Assembly (NCBI GenBank): GCA_963210315.1
Contig: OY723241.1
Span: 248,001-312,000, forward strand
Direction of reading: 5' to 3'
DNA length: 64,000 nucleotides
Source: Rhynchopus euleeides
Lineage: Eukaryota > Euglenozoa > Diplonemea > Diplonemida > Diplonemidae
Shown: positions 11,522 through 23,273 of the stretch, in pieces
Numbering within the stretch: position 1 is the first letter of the stretch
How the letters are laid out: each line of letters begins with the position of its first letter
The notes under the pieces: model-generated
What the model saw: the letters and a program-made list of their open reading frames with translations, nothing else
What the model was told of the DNA's origin: nothing
Databases searched by the model: none
Position numbers and translations under genes: made by a program

Positions 11522-12556
11522 GGCTGCACCCCACCTCCCCCCAACACCCTTTTTTCATTTTTTTTGCCCACTGCACGCATACGAACCCCAAACGTCTGAA
11601 AACTCCCCGCTCCACAAGAGTGGCCGGGTGCCTGCTCGTGTCCGATCTCACCAGGCTGGGAAGGGCATGGTGGGGCCAGCGCAGCAGGTTCTACTTTTGT
11701 TCTTCACACAACGGGGCACCGTCCCATACCAGTCTCGGAGCGGCATGGCTTTGCAGCAATTTGCAATTTGCAAGATAGAACATTGGGGAATAAAGATAAG
11801 GCTGCTATGCGCCAAACCCGGTGGTGGATGTGCGCACAGCCATAGCAACAAGGCAAGGTAGAGTGTGTGTTGTCACCCAAAAAAAAAGGCACGTTCATCT
11901 CGATGTGGGAGGCTGGCTGATAGCAGGGAGAAGAACAAAGGCCTGAAGTCGTGGCGTCTGGGGTGTACGTGTGTGAGAGGTGACTATGCTCATCAGAAGC
12001 AAAGGGGGAGAGTGTTTGTGGGGGTGAACGAATGTGCGACAAAATCGCGACTTTGATTGAGCGGGCCGAGATCAGACGGAGAAGGGGTGGGGGGGGGGGG
12101 GGCGCACAGAGAGACAAGCCTAGTTGCCGCATGCTGCTGCCCTGGCTTCAGCTGAAGCGGGGGTGGGGTGGGTGATTGCTGCCTTGAGCGTCTGAAGAGC
12201 ACAGGGGACAACGCCAAAATCTGGCGGATTCGGAATTCTGCAGGGGCCTGGCCTGATTCCCACGCGGAAAAAAAGAACCCATTCATCAAAAACCGACACA
12301 GGGCTGTGTTTTTGTCTTTGTGCGCCAAAGCTGGAAACGAATATGACAATAATTGAGGAGAAGTGCGGAATTCACCGAGAAAGTGCAGAACCAACACGAA
12401 ACCCCTCCTCTGCTGCTGACATGCGTGTCGTAGTGACACTGCATTGTAGCACACCAGGGGGCCCAAACCACCACCCACCCCCACCCAACACTGAAGGAAG
12501 CTTAAAGCGGAGATGGCGTATATCTTCGCTACGGTGCCAAAAAAAAGGCAATGGCT
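11522..12556. other. Gene-free stretch
   Basis: I see no supported gene. A short sequence near 11,830-11,870 repeats one at about 365-420. There is a G run near 12,090. Confidence 0.35.
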
Positions 12557-12889
12557 GGTGCCCCTGAAAGGGCCGATTTACGTAGTTTTTACGTAGTTCT
12601 TACGTAGTTCTTTAGTGGGGAGGACCCTCTTTTTTTTTCCACCTATTTTCCCTTTCCCGGGTTCCCCATTTCCAAGCCCCAGCACGACCTGCGCACTGCT
12701 GACGCGGCCCAACTGCACCCCGCGCCCCACTGCCCCACCCCCGTTGTCGCATTTTCTGTCCACAGAGGCCACAAGGATGGAACCACCCTTTGTAGAGGGG
12801 GGGGGGCCCGGCCCTGTCGTCCTGTGGCTGCTTTGTGGGGCGAGCGCAGCAGGTTCTCCTTTGCTTCTACGGGCTCTTGCCACAACAGC

Positions 12890-13905
12890 GTCGCAGCAGT
12901 GTGCCTCCGAGTCACCGGATCTGTGCGGCCTCGTAGTGGGGGCATTTTGGAGGTCGAGGTGTCAACCGGTTTCATCTCGAAATGTGGGTCTGGCTCAGGG
13001 GCTGGTCCCACCCAGCGGGAGTCAAAACCCAGCGGGGGTCCCACCCAGTGGGACCCCCTCTTCGGGTGCTCCTAAACCCAGCTCTGTTGAACGTTTGGAA
13101 TTTGTGCAGCTCGTAGTGGGGCCATTTTAGTGGTCGAGGTGCCAAACTTCTCCTATCAAACCTGGGTCTGGTTCAGGGACTGGTCACGGGAGAAGGTGAC
13201 TGGGTGGCAGCCAGCCCACAGCACACCCACACCCCACCCTCCCAGCGGGACTCCACGGGTATTCCAAAACCCCGTTCTGTTGAACGTGTGGAACTTTTGC
13301 GGATCGTAGTGGGGTCATTTTGTGGGTCTAGGAGCCAAACATCGTCCATGGAACGTGACTCTGGTTCAGGGGCTGGTCCTAAGAGAATGTGACTGGGAGG
13401 CAGCCACACCCCCACCCACCCATCCATCGGGACCCCCTCCACGGGTGTTCCAAACCCCCGTTCTTTTGAACGTTTGGAATTTGTTCAGATCACAGTGGGG
13501 TCACTTTGGTGGTGTGCGGGCCAAGTATCACCCATGAAACACGGGTCTGGTTCAGGGGCTGGTCGTGGGTGAAGGTGGCTGGGAGGCAGTCAGCCCACAC
13601 CCACCTCCACCCAGCGGGACCCCCTCCTCGGGTGTTCCAAAACCCCTTTCATTTGAACGTTTGGAATTTTTGCGGATCACGGTGGGGTCATTTTGGTGGT
13701 GTACGAGCCAAGTTTCACCCATGAAACGTGGGTCTGGTTCAGGGACTGGTCGTGGGTGAAGGTGCTGGGAGGCAGCCAGCACGCCCACACCACCCCACCG
13801 ACCCACCCAGCGGGACCCCCCTCACGGATAGGTTCCCCCCTCGGATTTTCCAAAATCCCGTTCTTTGGGATATTTGGGATCTGTGCGGATCGTGCGGACC
13901 CGCAC
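12890..13905 (+). repeat. Tandem array of ~190-bp units
   Basis: Units are anchored by GTAGTGGGGTCATTTTG-like sequence at about 12,933, 13,113, 13,305, 13,491, 13,678 and 13,886 (spacing 180-208). Each unit contains GGGTCTGGTTCAGGG, CTGGTC, GACTGGGAGGCAGCC, an (ACCC)-rich part, CCCAGCGGGACCCC, CGGGTGTTCCAAAACCC and GAACGTTTGGAATTT. Single copies lie at 1,395-1,563 and, inverted, at 19,816-20,030. Confidence 0.85.
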
Positions 13906-13959
13906 GGTGAAAAGTTTCCTGAGTTGGGTCCGCCAAACTTGCAAAAAGGAAAAGCCACA

Positions 13960-14345
13960 AAAAACCCGAACACCCCAAAAAACCTACAAAATCTCACCTA
14001 CCCTGCAGGGTGTGCAGGTGGCCCCAGCGGCGACAATCTGACCGTAACCGGCTCCTTTTGATTTATCGGGGCTCGCTGGGGTTGGGGGTGCGACGGATGT
14101 CATATTTTCCCAAAAAATATTACTCTTCGCACATGAAGCTCTTCCACCGTATTTCTGCTTGAAAGCCATTCAGGCCAAACCCCCAAAAACCCCGAAAAAC
14201 GCCACCCACCCCGTCGGGGGTGCAGGTGGGTTCCGAGTCAGCAATCTGACCAAAACCGGTTTCTTTGGACTTATTTGGGCGCGCTGGGGTTGGGGGTGTG
14301 GTGGAACTCATTTTTTTCCGAAAAATTTCACCACTAACCTGTGAA
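13960..14345 (+). repeat. Two units of a ~200-bp tandem repeat
   Basis: Two diverged units share AAAAACCCCGAA, CACCCACCCC, GTGCAGGTGG, CAATCTGACC, CCGGTTTCTTT-like sequence and GCTGGGGTTGGGGGTG. They follow the 190-bp array directly, inside the same element. Confidence 0.65.
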
Positions 14346-14464
14346 ATGGAAATCCCATTTTCAAAAAAAAAAAGAAGGTCCACCCCCGATTTACGTAGTT
14401 CTTACGTAGTTATTACGTAGTTCTTACGTAGTTGCGATTTCGTTTTCAGGGGCACCAAATGGCG

Positions 14465-15415
14465 CGTTGTTTTTTTGTGGTGATTTCCTTTCTTGTGAGA
14501 ACGAATACACATGCCAGACCCCCCCCCCTCCCCTTTTTTTTACCGAACAACGCTTGGCGCGTCGAGTGCGCGAAAAAAAATACCCCACAAAGATAACAAA
14601 AGCAAACCCGACCCTCTTCCCCATGTGTTCACCTGCGCAGGCGGGGTAGTGAAATTTTGATGACCACCCACTCGATATGGAAGTTGTGCCGCGCGGGCGG
14701 AGCAGGGTGTTCTCAGGTCTGGAGATATTCACACGAAACTCACGAGGAGGAGGGAAGGGGGGGATCCGTGCGGAAAGAGGGATTGACTAATAGAAGCAGC
14801 GACAGGGCAGCGCTGCCACAGAGAGTGATGGGGCGGGAGGGGGTGGTGTTGACAGACAAAACCGGCTGTCTGAAGCAAACACCCTTGAGGCATGCCCTTC
14901 TTTTTTGGCTGGGGAGGCGGGGGGGAATCTCTTCAGAGAAGAAAAAATCGCGATTGCACTGAACGGATCAACAGAAGGGGGGGGAAAAAATCTGCCGCAC
15001 TTACCCCGCTCCCCTGTGATACGGCCTCTCTGTCGGAACGACCCTTTTGAGCGTGTTAGCCTCCACACAACATCGACGCAAACCGGTGTTTTTCGACACC
15101 CTCGGCCCACCTTTGCTGGGAATTCTCTGGCACAAACGAAGCGTCTGCAGGACAGCGTTGTTCCCATGGAGATGCATCCCGTGAAGTGCACAACCGACAA
15201 TTCGATGAACACCACCTGGAAGCTAGGTTCTGGTGGGTATGCCGGCGGGTACGAGGAGGTGGGTGGGGCGCGGAGAGAGGCGTCAAAACCTGGCGCTGTT
15301 CAGATGTTTTTTTTGGCACGCAGCCTTGCGGGAAAAAAATAGGGCTGATTAAATTGCAGAGATCGAAAGCCCACCCCCCCCCCCCACCTCCTCCGATGCG
15401 TTCTGCTTTTTTGTA
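14465..15415. other. Gene-free stretch
   Basis: I see no gene that I can support. Pieces such as MNTTWKLGSGGYAGGYEE near 15,205-15,260 are short and isolated. Confidence 0.35.
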
Positions 15416-15421
15416 TTGTTC

Positions 15422-17375
15422 CATACATCGGGCGTTATTGCGTTACCAGTAACGGTAATACCGTTATTTTTTCGGTAAAATAACTTACCGTTAATAACGT
15501 TCCAGAACGGCCGAATAACGTTATCCGAAAATCGGTAACGTTATTTTTCCGCGTTATACCGTTATCGATAACGGTAATACCGTTATTACCGTTATCAGGA
15601 ACGGTAATAACGTTATCGGTAACGTTATTACCGTTATTACCGGTAATACCGCGTTATTTTCGGTATTTTTGGGCAACTTCTATAGGGGGACCCTTTTCGA
15701 ATTTTTTTTTCGGGGTGGCCAGAATGGGCTGTTTTAGGCTATTTGAGGCCATTTTCGAGCAAATTTTTGGGTTTAGAGCCACGCAAAGGGTCTAAAATGG
15801 GCATGCCAATCTCAAAAAATGCTCAAAATTCCGAGAGATTTCAGATTTTTCGAATTTTTTGACCGAGAAAATTCTGACCCCAAAATGTGGTCCTTGTGGT
15901 CTGGAACTGTCCGTTGTCGAAGGAATTGGTGAAAAAATCGTGATTTTTGGCCTCTGGATCACCCATGCCGTCCCAAAAATCAAGCAAAAGAGGTTTGGTA
16001 GGTGCATTTTTGGGTGAACATGAGCCATTGTGCCAACCTGCTTGATTTCACCCGAAAATTGGAATCCGTTGAATATGGTTTCTGATGAAAATGTGAAAAT
16101 TTTCGACCTTCTTCGCAGTTTTTGCCACTTCCTTGCCCCATCTTTCCCACCCAAAATCGAAGTACCGTGAATGGTGTTGTTGAAAGGTCCAAATTGCGTT
16201 GGTTGTGCGTAGTTCTGCCGAAATCGTGCACACGTTGTGCATAGTGCATGTGTAACGCCATTTGCGACCAAAATGTAAATTTCCTGCACCCGAGCGTTGA
16301 CGCTTCCACACACCCTTACAAACCCACTTGCCTGATGAAGGGGGTGGTGTGTAGAGCACGTTTGGCAGGGCTGAATGACACTTTCCGCGCGAAGGTCGTG
16401 TGCGTAATTAAAAAACGGTCCGAGGGCCGGAGGCCCGAGGCCTTTTTTTACCTGCACGAGGGTGCAATTGAGGCCGATACGGGGTGCAGATGATGGTTTC
16501 TTGCACAACCCAGTCATGTTTTGCACATCACGACGAACTCGGAAATTCCTCATATTTGCACTCCAGGTCTCATATTTGCACTGGTGCAAATATGGGACCT
16601 GGAGTGCGTGCAAATAATGACTGGGGGGTGCAAGAAAGTTCAAATTGCGTAGTTCCTGCGTACTTCGTGCGTAGCCCGAGCGTACTTTGGGTAGTTCGTG
16701 CGTATATTGTGCGAAGCGTCTTTGACAGCACCAGTAACGGACTTTTGGAACGTAACTATTTTAGAACGGACCGGGAAAAAATGGGCGTCGCTACTTCGCG
16801 CTACTTCGTCGCTCGTAACGAGTAAAAATATCAGGTGGTTTATACACCGCCAATGTGAGGTGTGCGGGTGTATTCCTGAAGGATTCACTTCTGCGTCCAC
16901 ACTGAGTGATTTTGGAGTGATTTTCACTCCAAATTTCACTCCAGGAACATTGGATGCTGCAAGGTTGCAGGGGTTTCTGCAGTATTTGCCTTGAAAAAGC
17001 CAAAAAACATGATTTTTTCACGAAACTCGACATGTCCGTGCGTTATTATCCAAAAAATGGTCCCAGGGGGGTATTCTGGAGCCATCTCCACCAAAAACTA
17101 CACCATCCGCCCGCAAAATTGTCCGAATAACGCAAGTTTTCATGAAAATAACGGAAAAATAACGCGTTATTTTAGGAGAAAACGTTTTCCAATTTTTTGA
17201 CATCACGGAGTGGCCCCCTGGAGTGATATTTTACCCAAGAAAATTCTTTTAGGGGGGGTAGGGACCCGAGTTTCGGGTCAGATTCACCGGGAAATGCTGC
17301 CTTTTTTGGGGTCAAAAAATAACGCAAAAATAACGTTATTACCGTTACTGGTAACGGAATAACGCCCAATGTATG
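15422..17375. mobile_element. Palindrome-rich non-autonomous element, TTGTTC duplication
   Basis: The inverted ends start CATACATCGGGCGTTATT (left) and CATACATTGGGCGTTATT (right, reverse complement) and continue through CGTTACCAGTAACGGTAA. TTGTTC lies immediately outside both ends (15,416-15,421 and 17,376-17,381). The left 230 bases are a dense array of GGTAATACC and AACGTT words; the right end has fewer. The inside is A+T-richer than its surroundings and holds a second palindrome near 16,545-16,610 (CATATTTGCACTCCAGGTC and its complement). No transposase is recognisable; the 283-codon minus-strand frame at 15,792-16,643 looks non-coding. Confidence 0.8.
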
Positions 17376-17381
17376 TTGTTC

Positions 17382-19620
17382 GCTTTTTTTCTTGCAATAA
17401 TTTTTTTTGGAATTTTCAGGGGGGGGGGGTGTCTATTTTCCGGGGAATTTCAGGGTTTTTCCTCAGGGAAACCTCCCCAGGGAAGCCAGGGCGGAATAAT
17501 GGGGCGTGGTGCCCGCAACTCGCAATTCGCCGCAATTCAGACACCCTCGCCTTACATTAATATACGTGTGCCGAAGCCACGACATGCCGCAACAAGAAAG
17601 AGCTTCACGATCAGATAGTAATTTTCGCAGGTTGATGTGGTTGTGGTGTGGCCCATGTAACCGCACTCAGGGGCCTTCGCTCTGAAGGGCAGATTGAGTG
17701 AGCCACCCAGCATTATGTTTTCATAAAAAAAATCAATTCGGTATCGCACAAGAGATGACATTGGGCACGGCTTTTTTTTTCCAGGAAAGTTCTCCCCACC
17801 CCCCACCCCCCACCCCCATGTTCCGAGCACGCAGGAACAGTTCCTCAGATTTTTTCCTCCGGCGCCGGCAATCCCCGAACGAGGCATGTGACCTGGCGCC
17901 CCGCTTCCGGCAAGCAGAGTTGAGGGAATACAAAACGTCCTCATTTCTGCGCCACCTCTTGTCAAACGTGTTGCAGCAGGACCACCGTGTGGACCCCACT
18001 GGGAGCCTTCACGCAGCTCAGTAGTGCAGATTAGCGAGCCGTCTCAACAGAAGAAACAGGAGACAACTGACAGTTTGACACAGGGCGAAGCCCCCCCCAC
18101 CCCCACCCCCACTCTGAATGCCGCCTTGTTTCGGCACTGTTATGCAACAACGACCTCACCCCCCCCCCCCACAGGATCCCCTCAGCCCTCGACCCACTCT
18201 GGACACCCGAGGCAGAGTTGGGGAGAAAAGGCGGAATAGCTGCATTTTCCCTTGCCCTTCTCGGTGTCCTGCATGTTGATCGTTTGAAGCGTGCTTCTGG
18301 CGCTGCAGAGCACGTGCACTGTAAGACGTGAACAACGTTGAGCGAGGTGTGGATGTGACACAGAAGGGGGAGGGGTCTTCCGCGAAGCGGTGTCTTCAGA
18401 AGAATTGTACCCTTTTTTTTTGGCGCACCCCACCCCACTCCTTGCTGGGGTGTAGACACCGGAGATTTAACGAAGCATGCCGAATGGCGAAGGCCCCCAG
18501 AGCCTGCAAAGGTTACAAAGTGCGGATGAGGCGGGGGCCCTTCTGTTCGACGGGGATAGGCTAGCGTGGTCCGAGAATACAAGGCGCACGCACACAGTGA
18601 TCGATTCAAATTTCTTACGCGCATTGATAGACTGCATGTCACGGCCCATGACATGTCACCAGCATGCCACGGCGCGGGAAATTGAAAAAAAGTGAGGGCT
18701 GGCATGTGTGCTGTGAAGCCGGTCAGATCCCAAAAGAATCGATTGATCAAACTTTCCGGATCTAGTCGGTTCACCCAGTTGGACGGCACTGGTCGATGCT
18801 GGCGGGTTCTGGCGAAATTAATTGTGTCACACGCACGAGTCATGACCAGTGCGCCTGTCGAGCGGGATGACACATGCAAAGCATGGCCATGAAGTACAAC
18901 AAATGCACCGTTCCCTAAATTCAAGAGAAGAAGCAAACAATAGATCAGCCAGGATTGCGGACAAGACACCACACAGCCTCTTCCTGCAGACCATAGTGCA
19001 ATGGAAGCCTGGGTGGCATGGGGCGAGAAGGAAGGCGAGATAAAATCACTTGGTTCATAGGCTACGTGAAGTTGGGTGGGAAAATGTTGCAACTGTGGAT
19101 ATGCGAAAGAGGGGAGGGGCCGCGGCATTTGCGTTGGGGGTACATAGGCGTTCTCGGCCTCGCTGTAATTTTCAGTTTGGTGTTCGGCGGTGCTTCCTAT
19201 ATTGAGATAAGAGGCATGTCGAATATGAAGGCGTTGTATATGCAACACACGCACCCAGAGGGGATCTTCGCTACCATCATCACAGCTCGTCAGTCAGTGA
19301 GGGGAAGTGGGCCGAAGTGGGCCTCACTGTTTCTCACTCAGTCACATCTGGTAGCGAGGGCCCCCAGAAGAACCTGGGAGCGACAATGGGCTGCAGCTCG
19401 ATCACGGACACACAAACTGCGTTGCCAACGACACATGTCAACCAAACAGTCGGTCTTGATAGTCCCCGCTGTGTGGAGCACACACACACACGTTAATCTT
19501 TTCAGTTTAGTGTAGGACGCACCGAGCGAACTCTCGTGCAGCCTCCTGTCTCGCGGGGTACTGCCCACACTCTCTCCGAGGCCAAGTCCCCGCTGCGTGG
19601 AGCGCAGCAGCGGGGGGGGG
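17382..19620. other. Gene-free stretch
   Basis: A 407-codon minus-strand frame (19,254-18,031) crosses most of this stretch, but its composition is irregular, it reads through simple C-rich sequence, and it has no motif; I do not call it a gene. A + frame at 19,018-19,515 has one hydrophobic stretch (VLGLAVIFSLVFGGASYI) but nothing else. Confidence 0.35.
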
Positions 19621-20267
19621 GGGGGGGCTAAATAGAAGGGGGGGGTCAAATACAAGGGGGGGGCCGATTAGAAGGGGGGGGTCTGAAAATTCGAAATCCA
19701 TAAAATTTTTCGCCGAATACAAGGGGGGGGGGGGGGGCTTGTATTCGGCGGAAGCCGAATTTCAGCCGAATTTCAAATTTTCAACCTGTTTTTCCAGTCA
19801 TAACAGGCACCCCATGGTCAAAATGACCCCACTGCGGTCCGCACGGAATCCAAACATTCAAAGGAACGGGTTTTTGGACACCAGTGTGGGGGTCCTCGCA
19901 GGTGGCTGACTCCCGGGAATATCCTCCCATTATCAGGACCCAAACCAGACCCACATTTCATGGGTCAAACTTGGCACCTCCACCCACAAAATGACCCCAC
20001 CACGATCCGCACAGATTCCGAATAGTGCAATGGAAGGCAAAAATCGCGATTCCACGAGGTCATCTGGGGCAAAATTCACCAAAATTTGGAAAATTCGGCT
20101 TCCGCCGAATACAAGCCCCCCCCCCCCCCCCTTGTATTTGACCCCCCCCTTCTATTTGGCCACCCACTGCAAAAATTGCCTAAAATTTTGGGCCCTCGAA
20201 AACCCCCAAAAAAACTCGATCCTACGCCGAATACAAGGGGGGGGGGGGGCTTCTATTTAGCCCCCCC
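19621..20267. mobile_element. G-run element ending in CTAAATAGAAG
   Basis: The ends are a G run followed by CTAAATAGAAG on the left and the inverse, CTTCTATTTAG plus a C run, on the right. Subterminal words TTGTATTCGGCG and CAAATACAAGGGGG recur in both orientations. The inside includes an inverted diverged copy of the 190-bp repeat. No coding sequence is seen, and the exact borders are uncertain because they lie in homopolymers. Confidence 0.6.
19816..20030 (-). repeat. Inverted copy of the 190-bp repeat
   Basis: On the minus strand this contains two GTGGGGTCATTTTG anchors (near 19,825 and 19,990) with CATGAAATGTGGGTCTGG between them, as in the array at 12.9-13.9 kb. Confidence 0.6.
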
Positions 20268-20437
20268 AGTAGGGGGGGGGGGGCAACTGAGATTTGGCAT
20301 CTGAGATTTTGAACAGCTTACAACGTGATGCAGCATGGCCGGCCCGAACACCGCGTAAAGCCACTCTTAAATGCCACTGTGTCAACGCCCTTCACCCTTC
20401 CACATGTTCCTTTATTGGCGGGGGGGGGGGGGGGGCG

Positions 20438-21225
20438 CAAAGATGGAAAAAATATATTAAATTGTATTTTATTGTATTTTATTAAATTGTATTTTATTGT
20501 ATTTTATTCGCCGGGATTTGAATAAAATACAATAAAATACAAGGTACCACTCACCTGCACACAAACCCGCACACAAGCCCTCAAGACTCTTGGAGCGGCC
20601 TGACTATTTAGTGTCTTTGTCGCAGCAAGGGAGTTACGATACTGAAGGGGAGGTGCTACTGCCCGTGCAGGGCGACACCGCCTTAAAACTTGATAACCAC
20701 ACCAACCCGCACACCCTCCACTGCAGGCCACACTGCCCAGGTATGCCCGCGGGAAGGAGAGCCTGCTGGTCACAGAAGCACTTTAGTGAAGCAGCGGGGG
20801 GGAGAAAATGCAAGTTCTGCGATGAACTTGTCAAGGCGACGAGCGGCACCCGCATGAAGGCGCACCTCCGCCTATGCGAGAAGATCAGCAGTGCCGCCAA
20901 GGACGAGCTGAAGGCTGAGGATACTGCGCCGACCCCCGCAAAGCGCCCTGCATCAAGAACACCAGAGGGAAAGGCGCTGCCGAAGATCGCACGCATGCTC
21001 AACGCATGCCCCACCCCCACGGTCGCCGAGAAGGAGGCACCTCATCCCAGGAAATCCCCCACCCGGCGTTTAGATTCTGAGAGATCGCAGAGAGTCACCC
21101 ACCAGGCCTTGCCTGTGTATTATATTATGTATTTTATTGTATTTTATTGTATTTTATTGTATTTTATTGTATTTTATTGTATTTTGTATTTTATTATTTT
21201 GGGTCAGTGTATTTTTCCATCTTTG
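20438..21225 (+). mobile_element. hAT-like element with 8-bp duplication GGGGGGCG
   Basis: The inverted ends are CAAAGATGGAAAAA. The identical octamer GGGGGGCG lies outside both ends (20,430-20,437 and 21,226-21,233), the duplication length typical of hAT elements. Both ends carry arrays of the A+T-rich decamer TATTTTATTG (20,458-20,545 and 21,118-21,194). The middle encodes a BED-type zinc-finger protein, which is common at the N terminus of hAT transposases. The catalytic domain is missing. Confidence 0.9.
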
Positions 21226-21366
21226 GGGGGGCGAGGAGGGAGATGGATTTTATGGAGACCAGATGGGCCTTCGCTCAGAAGTGCAGCTAAAGTGTGTAAA
21301 GTGACACAGTTTAAACGATCTGAACGATTTTTTGGCCGTGTTCGTAGCGTCAGGGCATTAGTTTGA
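20743..21366 (+). CDS. BED-type zinc-finger protein, hAT transposase N-terminal remnant
   Basis: The ATG at 20,743 gives MPAGRRACWSQKHFSEAAGG, then a zinc finger CKFC...HLRLC (C-x2-C, about 15 residues, H-x3-C), as in BED fingers. It continues as a lysine/alanine/proline-rich linker. After about 21,117 the frame only reads the A+T decamer array (YFIVFYCILLYF), so the genuine protein part is about 125 residues, and the 3' portion is deleted or was joined by splicing. It is clearly related to the protein at 29,739-30,158: both begin M-x-x-GR-x-ACWS and share the CK-x-C ... R-x-K-HLR-x-C finger. No dimerisation or RNase H-like catalytic region is present, so this is a defective copy. Confidence 0.65.
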   Translation: MPAGRRACWSQKHFSEAAGGRKCKFCDELVKATSGTRMKAHLRLCEKISSAAKDELKAEDTAPTPAKRPASRTPEGKALPKIARMLNACPTPTVAEKEAPHPRKSPTRRLDSERSQRVTHQALPVYYIMYFIVFYCILLYFIVFYCILYFIILGQCIFPSLGGRGGRWILWRPDGPSLRSAAKVCKVTQFKRSERFFGRVRSVRALV

Positions 21367-22089
21367 CCTTCCCGACGGAGCCTGAAACCTGGTTACCCTG
21401 GTTATGACCCACCAAATTTTTTCGCTCGGGCGCTTCGCGCCCGAGCGCCTCCTGCGCCGTTGTGACCGTGGCGTGCTATTATCTGTCTCCCCACCCCCAG
21501 GTTATGTAGTCTCTACTTCCCCCGGGTTTGTGAGAGGTGTCAGACACAGCACACAATTCGCGCTGGTGCCAGGAGGATAACCCATCTACACGCGTGGAGT
21601 TGCGCCCCGGGTTTCCCACCACCCATGGTGTTGCACCAGTCAGTGGCGAAGGACACGACGCGGTTCCAGAAGCTGTCCCCAGAGATTCTGTCTGCTCCAG
21701 CAGAATGCCGCAGATGTTGGCCGCATTCCGGCTGTTGCAGTCTTGCGGCACGTTACGGGTCGATCACACACGAATCCGGGTCGCATGCTGGCTCACCTTC
21801 GTCGTGGCCTGGGTTTCGTCGGTGAGGGACGGCGCAGAAGGGGGCTGTGCAATCTTGGCCTGCATCTGCCGCCGAATGACAGATGCAGGTCGTGTCGTAC
21901 TATTGCTGCTTGGTGGGGCTAGCGCAGCAGGTTATTTGGTAAGGGAAACCCCCGGTTCCGAGCCAGATTTTTGACTTTTTTTTATTTTTTAAAATAACCA
22001 GGTTTCTCCAAATCCTGGTTATCATAACCGGATAACCAGCCCAAACTAATGCCCTGGTAGCGTCCCCTGGTGGGGGGGGGGGGGGGGGG

Positions 22090-22131
22090 GTCGCTGTTTC
22101 GTGCTCTCCTGGCCGCACGGAGGCATTGCCC
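22090..22131 (+). repeat. 42-bp direct repeat, copy 1
   Basis: GGTCGCTGTTTCGTG followed by CTCTCCTGGCCGCACGG and AGGCATTGCC, right after a long G run. Copy 2 is at 22,660-22,702; weaker relatives lie near 4,630 and 6,657. Confidence 0.7.
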
Positions 22132-22659
22132 TTTTAGTATTCACACACAAGTGTGCCCCCCTCAAATGCGACCGCCTCTGGCCTCCAGCATGAGGAAACC
22201 AATTCCCCACTCCGCCTACCCGCCCTCTCTCCATGCGCAAGTATGGATCGGGGGGTGATTCCTACACTGGGTGGGTGGGTGTCCCGAAAGGGGTGGGATG
22301 GGGTCGGGTTGGTGGGTGAGAGGGCAAGAAGAGCGTGAGCTGGGATGTGGGAGGGAGTGTGGGATGGGGATCTGGGAAGGTTCGTTCACAAGGGAATTTA
22401 AAAAAAACAACAACGGGCATTTTTTTCCCTTCTTCTCTGGAGTGCTGGTTTTAGTACTAAAAGGCAGAAAGGGAGCGGGGGAGAAGGCAGAAAATATTCT
22501 GAACGCGGCGTGCTGGGTGGTGCAAAAAAGAGAGTACGAAGGGGCTGGGGCGGGGAGGAAGGGGATGGCGTGGGGCGATTCGCTGTACATTTGAGTCGCC
22601 GCTACCAACCCTCCCCTCCCCCAGAAACTGGCTGGGGCCGGGGGGGAGGGGGGGGGAGG

Positions 22660-22702
22660 GGTCGCTGTTTCGTGTTCTCCTGGCCGCACGGAGGCATTGC
22701 CT
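22660..22702 (+). repeat. 42-bp direct repeat, copy 2
   Basis: Differs from copy 1 (22,090-22,131) by about one base and also follows a G run. Confidence 0.7.
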
Positions 22703-22885
22703 TACGTCGCATCTTCCTCTTTTCCTTTGTCGGTGGGTTGGTCTGACACAGAGGGCGGGACCGTTTTTTTTGTTGGGGAAGAATCACGGCTTCTTTACGA
22801 TAACCACTATCTTGATATCCAGCCGAGAAGATCGTTGGCAGGCACATGTGTCCACAGGCGGCGGTCTTGTTCATTTTTTTATTCA

Positions 22886-22989
22886 GGGGGTCTTCGCTGG
22901 TCGTTATTCTTTGTCAATCTTCGTCAGCTTTCAGCTAACAGGAAATACACCAAAAATGCACTGACGACCACCCCGTAGCGAAGACCCCC
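22886..22989. repeat. 104-bp repeat with inverted ends GGGGGTCTTCGCT, copy 1
   Basis: The ends are GGGGGTCTTCGCT and AGCGAAGACCCCC. The core contains GTCAATCTTCGTCAG and TGCACTGACGACCACCCCG. A second copy lies at 23,274-23,380, and a looser one with the same ends at about 30,623-30,760. It could be a very small MITE or derive from a small RNA gene. Confidence 0.6.
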
Positions 22990-23273
22990 TCAACAACACA
23001 AATGCAACAAAAAAAGGAAGGGGTTCGGATAATAGAGGGTAGGGGGGGTGCTCAGCACGCATTCTTTTAGATGCATGTGGGCTTGGGAACCTCGGAAGCA
23101 ACCTTATTATGCAGATGGGTTGTTGTGTGGTGGTGGTGACCAGACTTTGAGAGAGGCGGCCCTTAATCATAGACCATGACCTCCGCAGGCGCGCGTATGT
23201 GTGTGCGATGCAGTGGCGATTCAACCAAGAGCAAGGCCCTTGGTGTGATCTCCACAAATACAAAAGACTCATG

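Larger units (their letters stand above)
12557..14456. mobile_element. hAT-like non-autonomous element carrying a tandem array
   Basis: The ends are 13-bp perfect inverted repeats, GGTGCCCCTGAAA. The 8 bases outside are CAATGGCT (left) and AAATGGCG (right), a 6-of-8 match that fits an aged hAT-type 8-bp duplication. Just inside each end lies an array of TTACGTAGTTC words (12,578-12,612 and 14,390-14,432), in the same orientation at both ends. The body is occupied by two tandem-repeat families and encodes no transposase that I recognise. Confidence 0.7.
21226..22885. other. Gene-free stretch with small repeats and hairpins
   Basis: I see no supported gene. A perfect 10-bp hairpin lies at 21,423-21,447 (CGCTCGGGCG, 5-base loop, CGCCCGAGCG). 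A 42-bp direct repeat occurs at 22,090 and 22,660. TGGTTATCATAACCGGATAACCAG-like palindromes lie near 22,014. Confidence 0.4.

Noticed and set aside
12615..13130. 171-codon + strand frame at the start of the 190-bp array
   Set aside because: It runs through tandem-repeat units and changes frame between units, so it is not under coding constraint.
15792..16643. 283-codon minus-strand frame inside the palindrome-rich element
   Set aside because: No motif, and the region is a non-autonomous element. Two other open frames overlap it in the same place with similar low quality.
18031..19254. 407-codon minus-strand frame
   Set aside because: Irregular composition, no motif, crosses simple C-rich sequence; third-position use is unlike that of the host genes.
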